A DNA stretch of 64,000 bases from Candidatus Nitrotoga sp. CP45 (GTDB lineage Bacteria; Pseudomonadota; Gammaproteobacteria; Burkholderiales; Gallionellaceae), in NCBI GenBank assembly GCA_945874105.1, contig CAMCFJ010000001.1:62001-126000 (forward strand), written 5' to 3'. Below, piece by piece: positions 49,050-57,031 of this stretch (positions within the stretch are counted from its first letter, which is position 1; every line of letters starts with the position of its first letter). A program made the position numbers and the translations under genes. A model generated the notes under the pieces. That model ran no database searches. It was not told the origin of the DNA and saw nothing but the letters and a program-made list of their open reading frames with translations.

Positions 49050-51506
49050 TTATGGGGTAAAAGGTAAGGAAGTAACCCGTTTACCGGCTGGAGTGGTGGC
49101 CGTTGCCAAAACTCTTGCATAAGCATTAGCAATAGCAGGCGCAACCGGCGGCACTCCCGGTTCACCGGTACCAGTAGGCTCGAAACTATTTTTCATGATT
49201 TCAACCCTGATATCAGGAGCCTGATTAAGCTTCAACATACGCAAGCTGGTAGATGAGCTTCCAAAATTGGTTTGTTGAGCCACACCCTTGTTGAATGTAG
49301 TCTTTCCGTACAACGCAGCATTCATGCCATGAATGATCCCTCCTTGCATTTGCGCTTCAACTGAATCAGGGTTGACCACAATTCCGCAGTCCACTACGCA
49401 TAGAACGCGATGTACTTTTATGGATCCAGTCGAACTCACGGATATTTCGAATACCTCCGCTACGGTTGTGCCAAATGCTTTTCCGATAGCCATTCCCCAG
49501 GAATGGGAAGGATTGAAACCATCCCACCAGTCATGGATATCAATCATTTCTAAAATCTTCCTTGCCCGATCATCCGAGACAATTTTCAGGCGGAAGGCCA
49601 GTGGATCGATTCCTGCTTTTTGAGCCAGCATGTCTATCATGCTCTCGTAGGCAAACACGTTCAGAGAGGCTCCAACTGAACGCCAGAAGCCGACTGGGAT
49701 CGCAGCTGAATCATTATCCATCGGCACCCACTCCGTGAGGGAGGAGCCCATGTTGTAAAGCGACTGCACTGCACCCTCAACCGCCTGTGAGTCCAAGTTG
49801 GTTTTAATGCCGCTTCGCTGCCAACTAATCGATGGGGTAACAACCCGATAGGAGCAGCCAGCAATGTCATTGCTGTCGGTAAGCCCCGCTTTGACATTGA
49901 TCAAGGCCATCGGACGATATAAATCGTGTGCAGAGTCCTCTTCACGTGACCAGGTTAATTTGACGGGTTTTTTAACGGCCAATGCAACTTGCAACGCCTG
50001 ATAAATATAGTCTTGCTCTATTTTTCTTCCCAGGCCGCCACCAAGAAACGTCGTATGCACGACGATCTGGTCTTTTGTCAGGGGAGTCCCCATGGCTGTC
50101 AAATAATTGAAAGCGGTGGTTTGAACTGCAACCGGATTTTGACTCGGCGCCCAAATCTCGCATTTCGTAGGCGTTGTACCAGAAAAAATGAAGCTGACTG
50201 TGCAGTTCATCACTTCCATGGTGACGTGCGCAAGGTAAGGCAGGCTAAATGTAGCCTGTAGCGTTTTCCCGAAAGCGTTGATGGCCTCGTTGACCGAAGT
50301 CTCGGCACTAACAATGGCAGCTGCATTGGTAGTAATCAAGTTGCTGATCGGTGCAGTAACATGGCCGCTGGCATCGCGTGATTCTGCAAGCCAAAGCGGT
50401 GTTGTGCTGGTGGGCGAGGTACTCATTAATGTCGTCGCCTTCGCAAGGATGCTCGCGCTATCCACGGTCGCTGTGGACACAGGCAGCTTCCAGTTGACGC
50501 TCAATCCTTTTGCCAGTTTCATGGCAGTCCAGGTATCGCTTGCAACGATTGCCACTGCATTGATACTGTCCTTGACAATCGCCCCACGGTTATCCAATGC
50601 CTTGCAAGGCACAAGAGCAAGTGCACTTGATGGCTTGGAAGGTGTAATACCCAGCGTGCCGCCGATGGTTGGGCAGTGTTTGATTGCGGCAAAAACCATG
50701 CCCGGAAGCATAATATCAATTCCAAATTTGGCGCTTCCGTTCACTTTCAGGGGAATATCAGGTCGTGGAAGAGGTTGTCCGATAATCTGGAATGCATCTA
50801 TCGGCGTTAGATAGGTATTGGGATCAATTTTTGAGAAATCAACAAAAGCAAGGGTTGTCTCTACCAGTTGTCCATAAGTCCACTGATTGGAGACTCCATC
50901 ACTCAAATAATGAACAACGCCCTTAGCGACGCTGTAGTGACTTCGCACGGCATCGCCCTGACGATCCATTGCCTGCTTCACCAGCACTTCACGTGCTTGT
51001 GCACCTGCGATTCGAAGGGGATACCAACGGCGGGAGATTCCGCTGCTGCCCCCAGTTCCATACCAGAAAGTGGTTGAAGCCGGCGCCTTGGATGTGGGAA
51101 CAATATAATTGAACTTGGCTGACGACGAAGTCGTGGGGAGCTCACTGGTATCTGGGCGTCTGATGTCGATCTGATCCCAGCCAACCTTAAGTTCTTCGGC
51201 CAACAGCTGTGCTAAACCGGTCATTGTGCCCTGTCCCATTTCGCAACTGCCGAACAACAGTTCAACCGAGCCAGATGTACTAATTTTGATCCAGGCATTC
51301 ACGTCCTGAATTGTTTGCCCTGCTAGCGGGTCATCAAGAATTGCGGCCCCTGCTTCTGACAGTCCCCATCTTAGTCCGGTTGTTGGAAGCGTAAAGCCGA
51401 TAAACAAACCCCCCAATCCGCCTGCCATGCTTACTAGAAATTTTCGGCGTGAGAGTTGAATTTGATTGCTCTCCTCAACAGCCATTATTTGAGTTTCAGT
51501 GTTCAT
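49050..51506 (-). CDS. Tat-exported molybdopterin-binding subunit of an IorB-like molybdenum hydroxylase
   Basis: 818 residues of the xanthine dehydrogenase superfamily, IorB/aldehyde dehydrogenase subgroup. A Tat signal SRRKFLVSMAGGLGGLFIGF is near residue 20, so the enzyme is exported folded. Mo-site regions include GSCEMGQGTMTGLAQLLAEE, FLGGGLGRKIEQDYIYQA, PVGFWRSVGASLNVFAYESM and the C-terminal GEPGVPPVAPAIANA with the catalytic Glu. The partner 2Fe-2S subunit is encoded directly upstream; no cytochrome subunit is visible. Substrate (aldehyde or N-heterocycle) is unknown. GGAGCGCACA precedes the ATG. Confidence 0.92.
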   Translation of the reverse strand: MNTETQIMAVEESNQIQLSRRKFLVSMAGGLGGLFIGFTLPTTGLRWGLSEAGAAILDDPLAGQTIQDVNAWIKISTSGSVELLFGSCEMGQGTMTGLAQLLAEELKVGWDQIDIRRPDTSELPTTSSSAKFNYIVPTSKAPASTTFWYGTGGSSGISRRWYPLRIAGAQAREVLVKQAMDRQGDAVRSHYSVAKGVVHYLSDGVSNQWTYGQLVETTLAFVDFSKIDPNTYLTPIDAFQIIGQPLPRPDIPLKVNGSAKFGIDIMLPGMVFAAIKHCPTIGGTLGITPSKPSSALALVPCKALDNRGAIVKDSINAVAIVASDTWTAMKLAKGLSVNWKLPVSTATVDSASILAKATTLMSTSPTSTTPLWLAESRDASGHVTAPISNLITTNAAAIVSAETSVNEAINAFGKTLQATFSLPYLAHVTMEVMNCTVSFIFSGTTPTKCEIWAPSQNPVAVQTTAFNYLTAMGTPLTKDQIVVHTTFLGGGLGRKIEQDYIYQALQVALAVKKPVKLTWSREEDSAHDLYRPMALINVKAGLTDSNDIAGCSYRVVTPSISWQRSGIKTNLDSQAVEGAVQSLYNMGSSLTEWVPMDNDSAAIPVGFWRSVGASLNVFAYESMIDMLAQKAGIDPLAFRLKIVSDDRARKILEMIDIHDWWDGFNPSHSWGMAIGKAFGTTVAEVFEISVSSTGSIKVHRVLCVVDCGIVVNPDSVEAQMQGGIIHGMNAALYGKTTFNKGVAQQTNFGSSSTSLRMLKLNQAPDIRVEIMKNSFEPTGTGEPGVPPVAPAIANAYARVLATATTPAGKRVTSLPFTP

Positions 51507-51527
51507 TGTGCGCTCCAGTCAGTAAGT

Positions 51528-51992
51528 TTAAAGTTGGGCAGTGGAATCAGAGATGGCTTCACGAATGCGTTGGTAGGTGCCACATACGCATATATTTTTA
51601 ATCTCGGGAAGAATCTCCTTTCCGTGATGTCCAGCCTTTACCGCTCCTGTCACAGCCATGATCATGCCGCACTGGCAATATCCACATTGTGGAACTTGAT
51701 GATCAATCCAGACTTTCTTGACTTTCTCGAGGTCTGGATCATTAAGCCCCATTTCCAGAGCTTCAATGGTTAGAATGTTTTTACCTGCCGCAGAAGAAAC
51801 GTTGAAAACGCAGGCATGTTCAGGCTGGCCATTGATTAGAATGGTGCAGGCAAAGCATTTCTCAATGCCGCAGCCATATTTTGTTCCTGTCAGGCCAAGG
51901 ATATCTCGCAGAACCCACAACAAGGGCATATTTCCGTCCGCGACTGTGACTGTCTTGGAAACGTTATTGACTTTAAATGTGTATGAAGCCAT
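51528..51992 (-). CDS. 2Fe-2S subunit of the molybdenum hydroxylase (IorA-like)
   Basis: 154 residues. The plant-type cluster site CGIEKCFACTILINGQPEHAC and the second cluster site CGYCQCGMIM ... CVCGTYQRIREAI carry all eight ligands. It shuttles electrons from the Mo centre. The ATG at 51992 has AGGAG upstream; the frame extends to 52079 without family character. Stop and next start are 21 bp apart. Confidence 0.94.
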   Translation of the reverse strand: MASYTFKVNNVSKTVTVADGNMPLLWVLRDILGLTGTKYGCGIEKCFACTILINGQPEHACVFNVSSAAGKNILTIEALEMGLNDPDLEKVKKVWIDHQVPQCGYCQCGMIMAVTGAVKAGHHGKEILPEIKNICVCGTYQRIREAISDSTAQL

Positions 51993-52286
51993 CGATAATT
52001 CTCCTAAATAATTGGTGGTTAAAAAATACATACATACTTGCTTACTTTTAATCCGCAGCTCCAGAGAAGGCCTGAACAATTAGTATCAGAAAGGAAGGAT
52101 AAGAATGTCGCCTGCATCATTGCTTCTGTCGGTACGTTAGAGTTGATTGAATTGACGTAGCGATAATGATGAAATAGTTCACGCCTTACCCAGATATTCC
52201 CTGAAGCTGCAAATTAAACTCAAACAACCCATTGGCCAATTTTCACCGAAACGGGTAGCACGGGCGGATGCCCATAATCTATCGAG
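51993..52286 (-). other. Leader between the microprotein gene and the hydroxylase genes
   Basis: 294 bp, no gene seen. No convincing terminator separates the riboswitch-microprotein unit from the hydroxylase genes; only a GGGC-atcc-GCCC mini-hairpin without a T-tract at about 52263-52274. A promoter of its own may be near 52020-52060 (A/T-rich). Confidence 0.35.
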
Positions 52287-52415
52287 TCAAGTACTTCGTC
52301 GTCGAGGGGCGACAAGCAACAATTTGTTTTTATTCAGAGCAGATAAAGCGGAAATTACTAGATGTAAAGCAAGTAGGGCGGCCAAAGTGACCGAGACAAC
52401 AAATATTCTGTTCAT
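52287..52415 (-). CDS. 42-residue single-pass membrane microprotein under a GEMM riboswitch
   Basis: Short gene with a near-perfect ribosome site AGGAGG (52420-52425) four bases before the ATG at 52415. The product has one hydrophobic helix (MNRIFVVSVTLAALLALHLV and on to about residue 27), a short polar stretch and a basic tail ending APRRRST; this predicts a membrane anchor or uncleaved signal with positive tail. I recognise no family. It is the first reading frame behind the c-di-GMP-I riboswitch on the same strand, which strongly supports that it is real. Confidence 0.7.
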   Translation of the reverse strand: MNRIFVVSVTLAALLALHLVISALSALNKNKLLLVAPRRRST

Positions 52416-52439
52416 AGTACCTCCTGATGGAATTTTTCA

Positions 52440-52540
52440 AAATTCATCGCAAGGCCGTTTACCGGCAACTCCGCTATCTAAGACTTTCGTTCTTAGACCG
52501 GAAGCTTTGCGTCCCCACCTCGCGATGGGTTTGCCCTTTT
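52440..52540 (-). promoter_or_regulatory. GEMM-I (cyclic di-GMP-I) riboswitch
   Basis: On the minus strand the RNA reads GGGCAAACCC (52536-52527), a P2-type hairpin CCCATC-GCGA-GGTGGG with a GNRA tetraloop, the invariant GGGACGCAAAGC, then a second hairpin (TCTAAG/CTTAGA, the tetraloop-receptor arm) and GCGGAGTTGCCGG. These are the hallmarks of the GEMM-I class. The ligand-facing position (third G of GGGCAAACC) is G, which favours c-di-GMP over cGAMP. It lies 25 nt before the microprotein start. Confidence 0.92.
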
Positions 52541-53002
52541 CAATTTCTAATATATCGACAATAGTTTTGTAAACTTTAGGGTGTAAATAAAAAAAATTCC
52601 CATAAAGTTTTCGGGGATGCATTCTCAATGATGAATGCAGAATGGCTACCCCGGTTATCAAGGATTAATTAAATAGATCAAGGAGCAAAAAAGGCAGATT
52701 AAATTTTTTTGCAGGGTAAGAATCTCCTTGAGCATGCTATGTGCAAGCTCAAGCTTTTATCCTGGCACCGTCACCGGTGTATAAATTTCATCAACCTTCA
52801 GGATTCCTTGTCAGCAAAATATGTGCCACAAACTATAAAAACTTATTTAAACAATTGCTTGAGTATTTTTATATCTTTTAATAGCAATGGTCAGTTATAA
52901 AAACAACAAAGAGTGTCGTTTTTTACAGACAGTATTATTTAAAATTTGTTTAACACATTGAATAATAGAATTAATTATTGTCGTTAAAACAGAACATACG
53001 CA
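52541..53002. other. A/T-rich intergenic region, no gene seen
   Basis: About 460 bp. The first part should contain the promoter for the riboswitch transcript. The rest shows only short, codon-poor frames and A/T-rich DNA. Confidence 0.4.
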
Positions 53003-53195
53003 CACGCATCGTTCTGCCTCATCCGCGCTTAAGGTGCAGGTCAGGCTGCGTATGGTCAAGTGCCTGGGTCTGCATTTTTCATCGCAACACAGCACCATCG
53101 CGTGCTCGGGGGATTGAGGTGCAAGCCAACGATGTCCACAGATTTTTTTAATGAAGTGCGTATCGTTGGAAAGTTTGAAAGATTCGACCGTTCGC
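53003..53195 (-). pseudogene. IS630-family transposase fragment
   Basis: With two frame corrections the minus strand gives ESFKLSNDTHFIKK, VDIVGLHLNPP, EHAMVLCCDEK and TQALDHTQPDLHLKRG, the segment around the second catalytic region of IS630 transposases. Both ends of the element are missing. Confidence 0.75.
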
Positions 53196-53219
53196 AGTAA
53201 CAGCAGTAAATCTAGCGGG

Positions 53220-53360
53220 TTAAAGTCCCGTCCGGGGAATTGTCCGTACGCCCTGGTAGCATGAGGAAGCGGCGTCGTGGTAACGCGGGGTCGTAAGTTT
53301 CCAAACAGCAAGAGAGCAGGCCATAACGCAAGTGAACAAGTGCGACTGGGGTCTAGCAAT
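53220..53360. other. Structured-looking remnant between two transposase fragments
   Basis: Contains gggttaaagtcccgtccgg and gtggtaacgcggggtcgtaag, phrases that look like folded RNA, possibly a group II intron remnant. No intron-encoded protein and no domain V could be found, so this is a weak call. Confidence 0.2.
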
Positions 53361-53382
53361 GCAGCATTTACTTTCACCCGCA

Positions 53383-53560
53383 TCACCCACCGCCTTGCCG
53401 AACAACTCTTCCGACCGTTGTGAAGTGTACCCCGCAATACTTGGCAATTTGCTGGTATGAATAATCGCCCGTCGCATAAGCCGCAACGATGGCGACATTC
53501 CGATCTGGCGAGCGCGCTGCAATCTCTGCCAGAGATGGTGGCTTGAAAGAAAAGCATTGG
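53383..53560 (-). pseudogene. C-terminal fragment of a REP-associated (Y1) transposase
   Basis: The minus strand encodes SLAEIAARSPDRNVAIVAAY, ATGDYSYQQIAKYCGVHFTT and VGRVVRQ then a stop. That is the helix-turn-helix tail found at the C-terminus of Y1/REP-associated tyrosine transposases. The catalytic HUH part is absent. Confidence 0.6.
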
Positions 53561-53771
53561 GGTCTAACATTTCAACATTTTGTTTGAATGTTAGACCTCT
53601 GTCCTTATGACCCCTGTCCTTGTGTTAATTGCCGAAGTGTTGCCGGCGTTGACGATTTTCCGACGTCCTTTATTACACTTTGTTTCTCCCGGGTGAATGC
53701 GATGGCGCACATTTGACTGTTCCGGTTTCACGTACCTGGCGAAATCGCTCACTTCACTTGAGGGTGGTTAA

Positions 53772-53799
53772 CAGGTATTGGAAACACAACCCCGCGCCG
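53772..53799. repeat. Copy 1 of the hemerythrin 3'-end direct repeat (28 bp)
   Basis: Identical over 28 bp to 54743-54770, same orientation. It begins caggtattggaaacacaacc. It stands outside any gene, 34 bp beyond the end of the toxin-antitoxin module. Confidence 0.92.
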
Positions 53800-53832
53800 C
53801 GGGAAAAGGGGACGCTACCCCTTTATTCAGAC

Positions 53833-54231
53833 TCAGTGACTGCACTTTGCCCAGCACGCTCTAGGCGAAATAATCGGCAGCTTGTCGACCATCTCAAGAG
53901 CCAGCAGTTCAGCGTCGCCTGTGACAAAGCATTCGACCTCAGCCTGCAATGCGCAAGCAATAATCAACGGATCCTCCACGTCACGAATAGGCAAGCTGGG
54001 GGCAACGGCTTGGTCGGGAATCACGCGCAACAAACGCAACTCCGCTTCCACTTTGATCAACAACTCACGGTTGGCGCGAAATTTACGTTGCAAAATATCC
54101 AACACTTCCAGCACCAAGGGCTCACCGATCACCACCTCATGCTCGGTCAACAGCCGCTCATACAAATCAGCACACAGCCCGCGTGTTGCCAACGCGCTGA
54201 CCAGCACGTTGGTATCCAAAAACACCTTCAC
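53833..54231 (-). CDS. PIN-domain ribonuclease toxin
   Basis: 132 residues, single PIN domain. The acidic residues are visible in KVFLDTNVLVSALATRG (Asp6), PLVLEVLDIL (Glu), RDVEDPLIIACAL and CFVTGDAELLALE. Members of this VapC-like group cleave RNA and are silenced by the antitoxin encoded just upstream, whose stop it overlaps by 4 bp. Confidence 0.93.
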   Translation of the reverse strand: MKVFLDTNVLVSALATRGLCADLYERLLTEHEVVIGEPLVLEVLDILQRKFRANRELLIKVEAELRLLRVIPDQAVAPSLPIRDVEDPLIIACALQAEVECFVTGDAELLALEMVDKLPIISPRACWAKCSH

Positions 54232-54446
54232 GAGATGGCCTTGAACACATCCTCATCGGTTAAAAAGCCCTGCTGCTCAGCGAGCGGCATGACTTCGGCA
54301 CGCACGGAGCGAAACCGCCCCAAGGCTAATTGGCGGCGCAAGGCCTCGCGCACAATATCGCCTTTGGGGCGATGTGCAGCCAAGGCGGCCTGCGTCAGTT
54401 CACGTTCCAGCGCATCGTCAAGACGAATACTTAAAGTGGCACTCAT
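54228..54446 (-). CDS. Ribbon-helix-helix antitoxin
   Basis: 72 residues: an N-terminal RHH DNA-binding part (SATLSIRLDDALERELTQAA, RPKGDIVREALRRQLA) and a C-terminal toxin-binding tail ending DEDVFKAIS. The ATG at 54446 has GGAGATT upstream. First gene of the PIN module, presumably autoregulated. Confidence 0.9.
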   Translation of the reverse strand: MSATLSIRLDDALERELTQAALAAHRPKGDIVREALRRQLALGRFRSVRAEVMPLAEQQGFLTDEDVFKAIS

Positions 54447-54725
54447 GGCAATCTCCAAATTGGGCGTGCTTAATTGTAACGCAGCGGACTATTTTTACAC
54501 ATGCACCAAAAAAATGGGGACGGGGCCCCATTGCGCAGACCCGCTATGTAATAAAAAGAATAAAAAGGGAATAAAAAGGGGACGCTACCCTTTAATTTGC
54601 CAACTTCTGCCTTTCTCAAACAAGCATTGGGGTCGGGTCTGTCCTGTTCCGCGGTAGTCGTGGCATGAATTACCTCATCGGTTTATTCGAGGAAGTAATT
54701 GTTGCACCATTGACGTATAAATGGA
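54447..54725. other. Intergenic region with mobile-element scraps
   Basis: 279 bp. Holds aaaaggggacgctaccctt (54583-54594 region), which also occurs near 53805, and aagcattggggtc (about 54622), which also occurs near 53553. These phrases are typical flanks of Y1/REP-associated transposase insertions. No gene. Confidence 0.5.
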
Positions 54726-55277
54726 TTAACCGTCATTAGGATCAGGTATTGGAAACACAACCCCGCGCCGTGCCGCCATGCTTCTACTAAGTGCTTCCAG
54801 TTGGATATGATTCAGCAGCTTTGCCGCTTGCGGCAATAGCTGCGCATTCTCCAGGGAGATGTGGCGGTCATGCACTTTGATGAAATGTTCCACCGATTTA
54901 ATGTCCAGCTCCGCCGTCCGGCCTTCTGCAATAGCAAGTAACAAAGGGCACAACTGCTGCCATGCCGCATCCAGCACCTTGTGTTCGTCCAGCAAGCGTG
55001 CTATTAATTCGTGCACCTCGGCGTTTGGGGTGGCGAGCAGGGGCGGGAATAAATCCTGCTCTTCGTCGTCATGGTGATTCTGCCCGGCGGTGTCGAAATA
55101 GCGCAGGATGGCCTGTGCTGCTTGTCGTGCCTGCGTATCGCAGCCATGTGATGGCAGGTGTTGCAGTAACTTGTGCAGCGTGGCGCACTGCGTCTGCATC
55201 TTGCCGTGACACGCTAACAGCATTTCCAGCGGATTATCAAAACCGGAAACGAATGCGCCGCCCAATAAGTTACTCAT
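54726..55277 (-). CDS. Hemerythrin-like domain protein
   Basis: 183 residues forming the four-helix HHE cation-binding fold. Likely metal ligands are in ACHGKMQTQCATLH, FDTAGQNHHDDEEQDLFPPL, LLDEHKVLDAAW and KVHDRHISLENAQLLPQ. Such proteins bind a di-iron centre and sense or handle O2, NO or iron. The last ~10 codons (RRGVVFPIP...) are duplicated 971 bp downstream beyond the toxin-antitoxin module. Separated by about 50 bp from the HPP gene. Confidence 0.92.
   Translation of the reverse strand: MSNLLGGAFVSGFDNPLEMLLACHGKMQTQCATLHKLLQHLPSHGCDTQARQAAQAILRYFDTAGQNHHDDEEQDLFPPLLATPNAEVHELIARLLDEHKVLDAAWQQLCPLLLAIAEGRTAELDIKSVEHFIKVHDRHISLENAQLLPQAAKLLNHIQLEALSRSMAARRGVVFPIPDPNDG
54743..54770. 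repeat. Copy 2 of the hemerythrin 3'-end direct repeat (28 bp)
   Basis: Lies inside the hemerythrin gene, 18 bp before the stop. With copy 1 it brackets the PIN/RHH module. Confidence 0.92.
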
Positions 55278-55326
55278 CGCTGTTCCTTTGCATAATAAGC
55301 AATCACAAATGCGTCAGTGCAATGGA

Positions 55327-56037
55327 TCAAGCGTTAACTTGACCATCACGATTCCGCGCATGCTTAATAGCCAGCTCATAGATATCGACCAGGTCTTCTT
55401 CGCTAATGTCGATCACGCCATTTATTTGAGTGAGTGCCCATTCGATATCGGCTCTCTCAAGTTGAACCTGCTTGGGCTGCGTATCTGTCTTGAGGATAGG
55501 TTGGGGAGTATGTCGCACCGGGTAACGCCGGCCAGGTATAAGGTTGTTGATCAACAGCGCCAGCGCCAGGGAGATGCAGACATTCGCCAGCACGATGCAC
55601 ACTACCCATGGCCAACCCATAGGTTGGAATTGTGCGCTGTATAGCACTATCGTGAGCGCCGTGGCTGCACCTGGCGGGTGTAGGCAATTCAGGTAATGCA
55701 TCAAAAAGATCGCCGATCCAACTGCACAGCCTGCGGCTAATAACGGGTCGCCGATGAATTGGCTGCATAACCAACCTGCCAGTAACGACATTAAATGGCC
55801 GCCGATTAAAGGCCACGGTTGCGCCATAGGGCTATGCGGTGCAGCAAAGAGCAGCACCGCAGAGGCAGCTATCGAACCCAGCATGACAAGTGGATAGTTG
55901 AGCTGTGGCAGATATTTGAGCGCCAATCCCAAGAGCAGGATTGCAATCCCACCGATCAAGCCGTTGCGTATTTTTTCGGTGAGCGGAATGGGCGCAGTAT
56001 GTGTCTTGAAAGACAGGATAAATTCCTTAAAATCCAT
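55327..56037 (-). CDS. HPP-family integral membrane protein
   Basis: 236 residues, four to five membrane helices. The hallmark HPPGAATA (in LNCLHPPGAATALTIVL) is present, with the preceding LLFAAPHSPMAQPWPLIGGH. HPP proteins are linked to nitrite transport in plastids and cyanobacteria; whether that holds here is unknown. The last ~60 residues form a charged cytoplasmic tail. Confidence 0.92.
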   Translation of the reverse strand: MDFKEFILSFKTHTAPIPLTEKIRNGLIGGIAILLLGLALKYLPQLNYPLVMLGSIAASAVLLFAAPHSPMAQPWPLIGGHLMSLLAGWLCSQFIGDPLLAAGCAVGSAIFLMHYLNCLHPPGAATALTIVLYSAQFQPMGWPWVVCIVLANVCISLALALLINNLIPGRRYPVRHTPQPILKTDTQPKQVQLERADIEWALTQINGVIDISEEDLVDIYELAIKHARNRDGQVNA

Positions 56038-56099
56038 GGCGTCCGGTTTCTCCTCTGACTAATTGTAAAACGTGCTGTGCCCAATAGGGGATGCTGAAC

Positions 56100-56936
56100 C
56101 TAGTCGTCAAACAAATTCACTAACCCATCCAGCCCGACAAAGTTAAACGCATAACTGGCCTGCACGAGTACTACCGGTTTGGCGTGATAGGCGATACTGA
56201 CGCCGGCTTGCGCCATCATTTTGAGATCGTTGGCGCCATCGCCCAGAGCAATAACCTGTTCTGTATTAAGCTTCAATTCATCGCGGATACGCACCAACCA
56301 ATCCGCTTTACCTTGTGCATCGAGGATGTGCCCGAGTACGTTGCCAGTCAGTTTGCCGTTGATGATTTCCAGCGTATTGGCATGCGCGTAGTCGAGACCC
56401 AAGCGTTGTTTTAAGCGGTCGGCGAAGAAGACAAAGCCGCCTGACACCAGCATGGTCTTGATGCCGTGATTTTTCAATTTGGCCAACATTATTTCGGCAC
56501 CGCGATTGAGTTGCAGACGTTCGTCATACACGCGCTGCAATGCACTTTCTTCCAGCCCTGCCAGTAATGCCACACGGCGACGCAGGCTCTCACTGAAATC
56601 AATCTCGCCGCGCATCGCGGCTTCGGTGATGGCCGCTACCTGCGGTTTAATGTGGATCATATCGGCGATCTCGTCGATACATTCTATGGAGATGAGGGTG
56701 GAATCCATGTCCATCACGACCAGACCAAAGTCTGATAGATGCTGGCTTGGACGGACAAAGCCGTAGTCGAGTTGGTGTTCGTAACAATAGGCAGCAACGG
56801 CATCATGCGGCTTGGCATCATGTAGTCGGTAGGCGTGTGCCGAGGTCTGTTCAATGCGGGATGCGGTAGTCAGCCCGGCAAGATGGTTCAGATGGGCGGG
56901 GGCGATGTCTTGAATGCCTTGAATAATGAAGTTCAT
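56100..56936 (-). CDS. serB: Phosphoserine phosphatase SerB
   Basis: 278 residues, HAD superfamily. Nucleophile motif MDMDSTLISIECIDEIAD near residue 73, MLVSGGFVFFADRLKQ (motif II) and ALGDGANDLKMMAQAG (motif IV) are intact. Last step of serine synthesis, which supplies CysE. The short N-terminal ACT-like region is as in other SerB proteins. Confidence 0.96.
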   Translation of the reverse strand: MNFIIQGIQDIAPAHLNHLAGLTTASRIEQTSAHAYRLHDAKPHDAVAAYCYEHQLDYGFVRPSQHLSDFGLVVMDMDSTLISIECIDEIADMIHIKPQVAAITEAAMRGEIDFSESLRRRVALLAGLEESALQRVYDERLQLNRGAEIMLAKLKNHGIKTMLVSGGFVFFADRLKQRLGLDYAHANTLEIINGKLTGNVLGHILDAQGKADWLVRIRDELKLNTEQVIALGDGANDLKMMAQAGVSIAYHAKPVVLVQASYAFNFVGLDGLVNLFDD

Positions 56937-57031
56937 GTGCTTATAGAATTTTATTTGGGCGCGATGAGAAATGGCGGCTTGTCATTCCCTTGAAAACGGG
57001 AATGACAGTGGTTGCAACGAAGCTAAATGAT

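Noticed and set aside
52437-52661. 74-codon minus-strand frame over the riboswitch
   Set aside because: Its codons are the aptamer itself; the conserved RNA structure explains the sequence better.
52709-52900. 63-codon plus-strand frame in the A/T-rich gap
   Set aside because: Atypical composition, no ribosome site, no similarity to anything I recognise.
52895-53557. 220-codon minus-strand frame taken as one protein
   Set aside because: It mixes frames of two different transposase fragments; the similarity lies in other frames, so it is not a gene.
53680-54657. 325-codon open frame on the plus strand
   Set aside because: It runs antisense through the PIN and RHH genes, has no family features, and crosses the repeat and the intergenic region.
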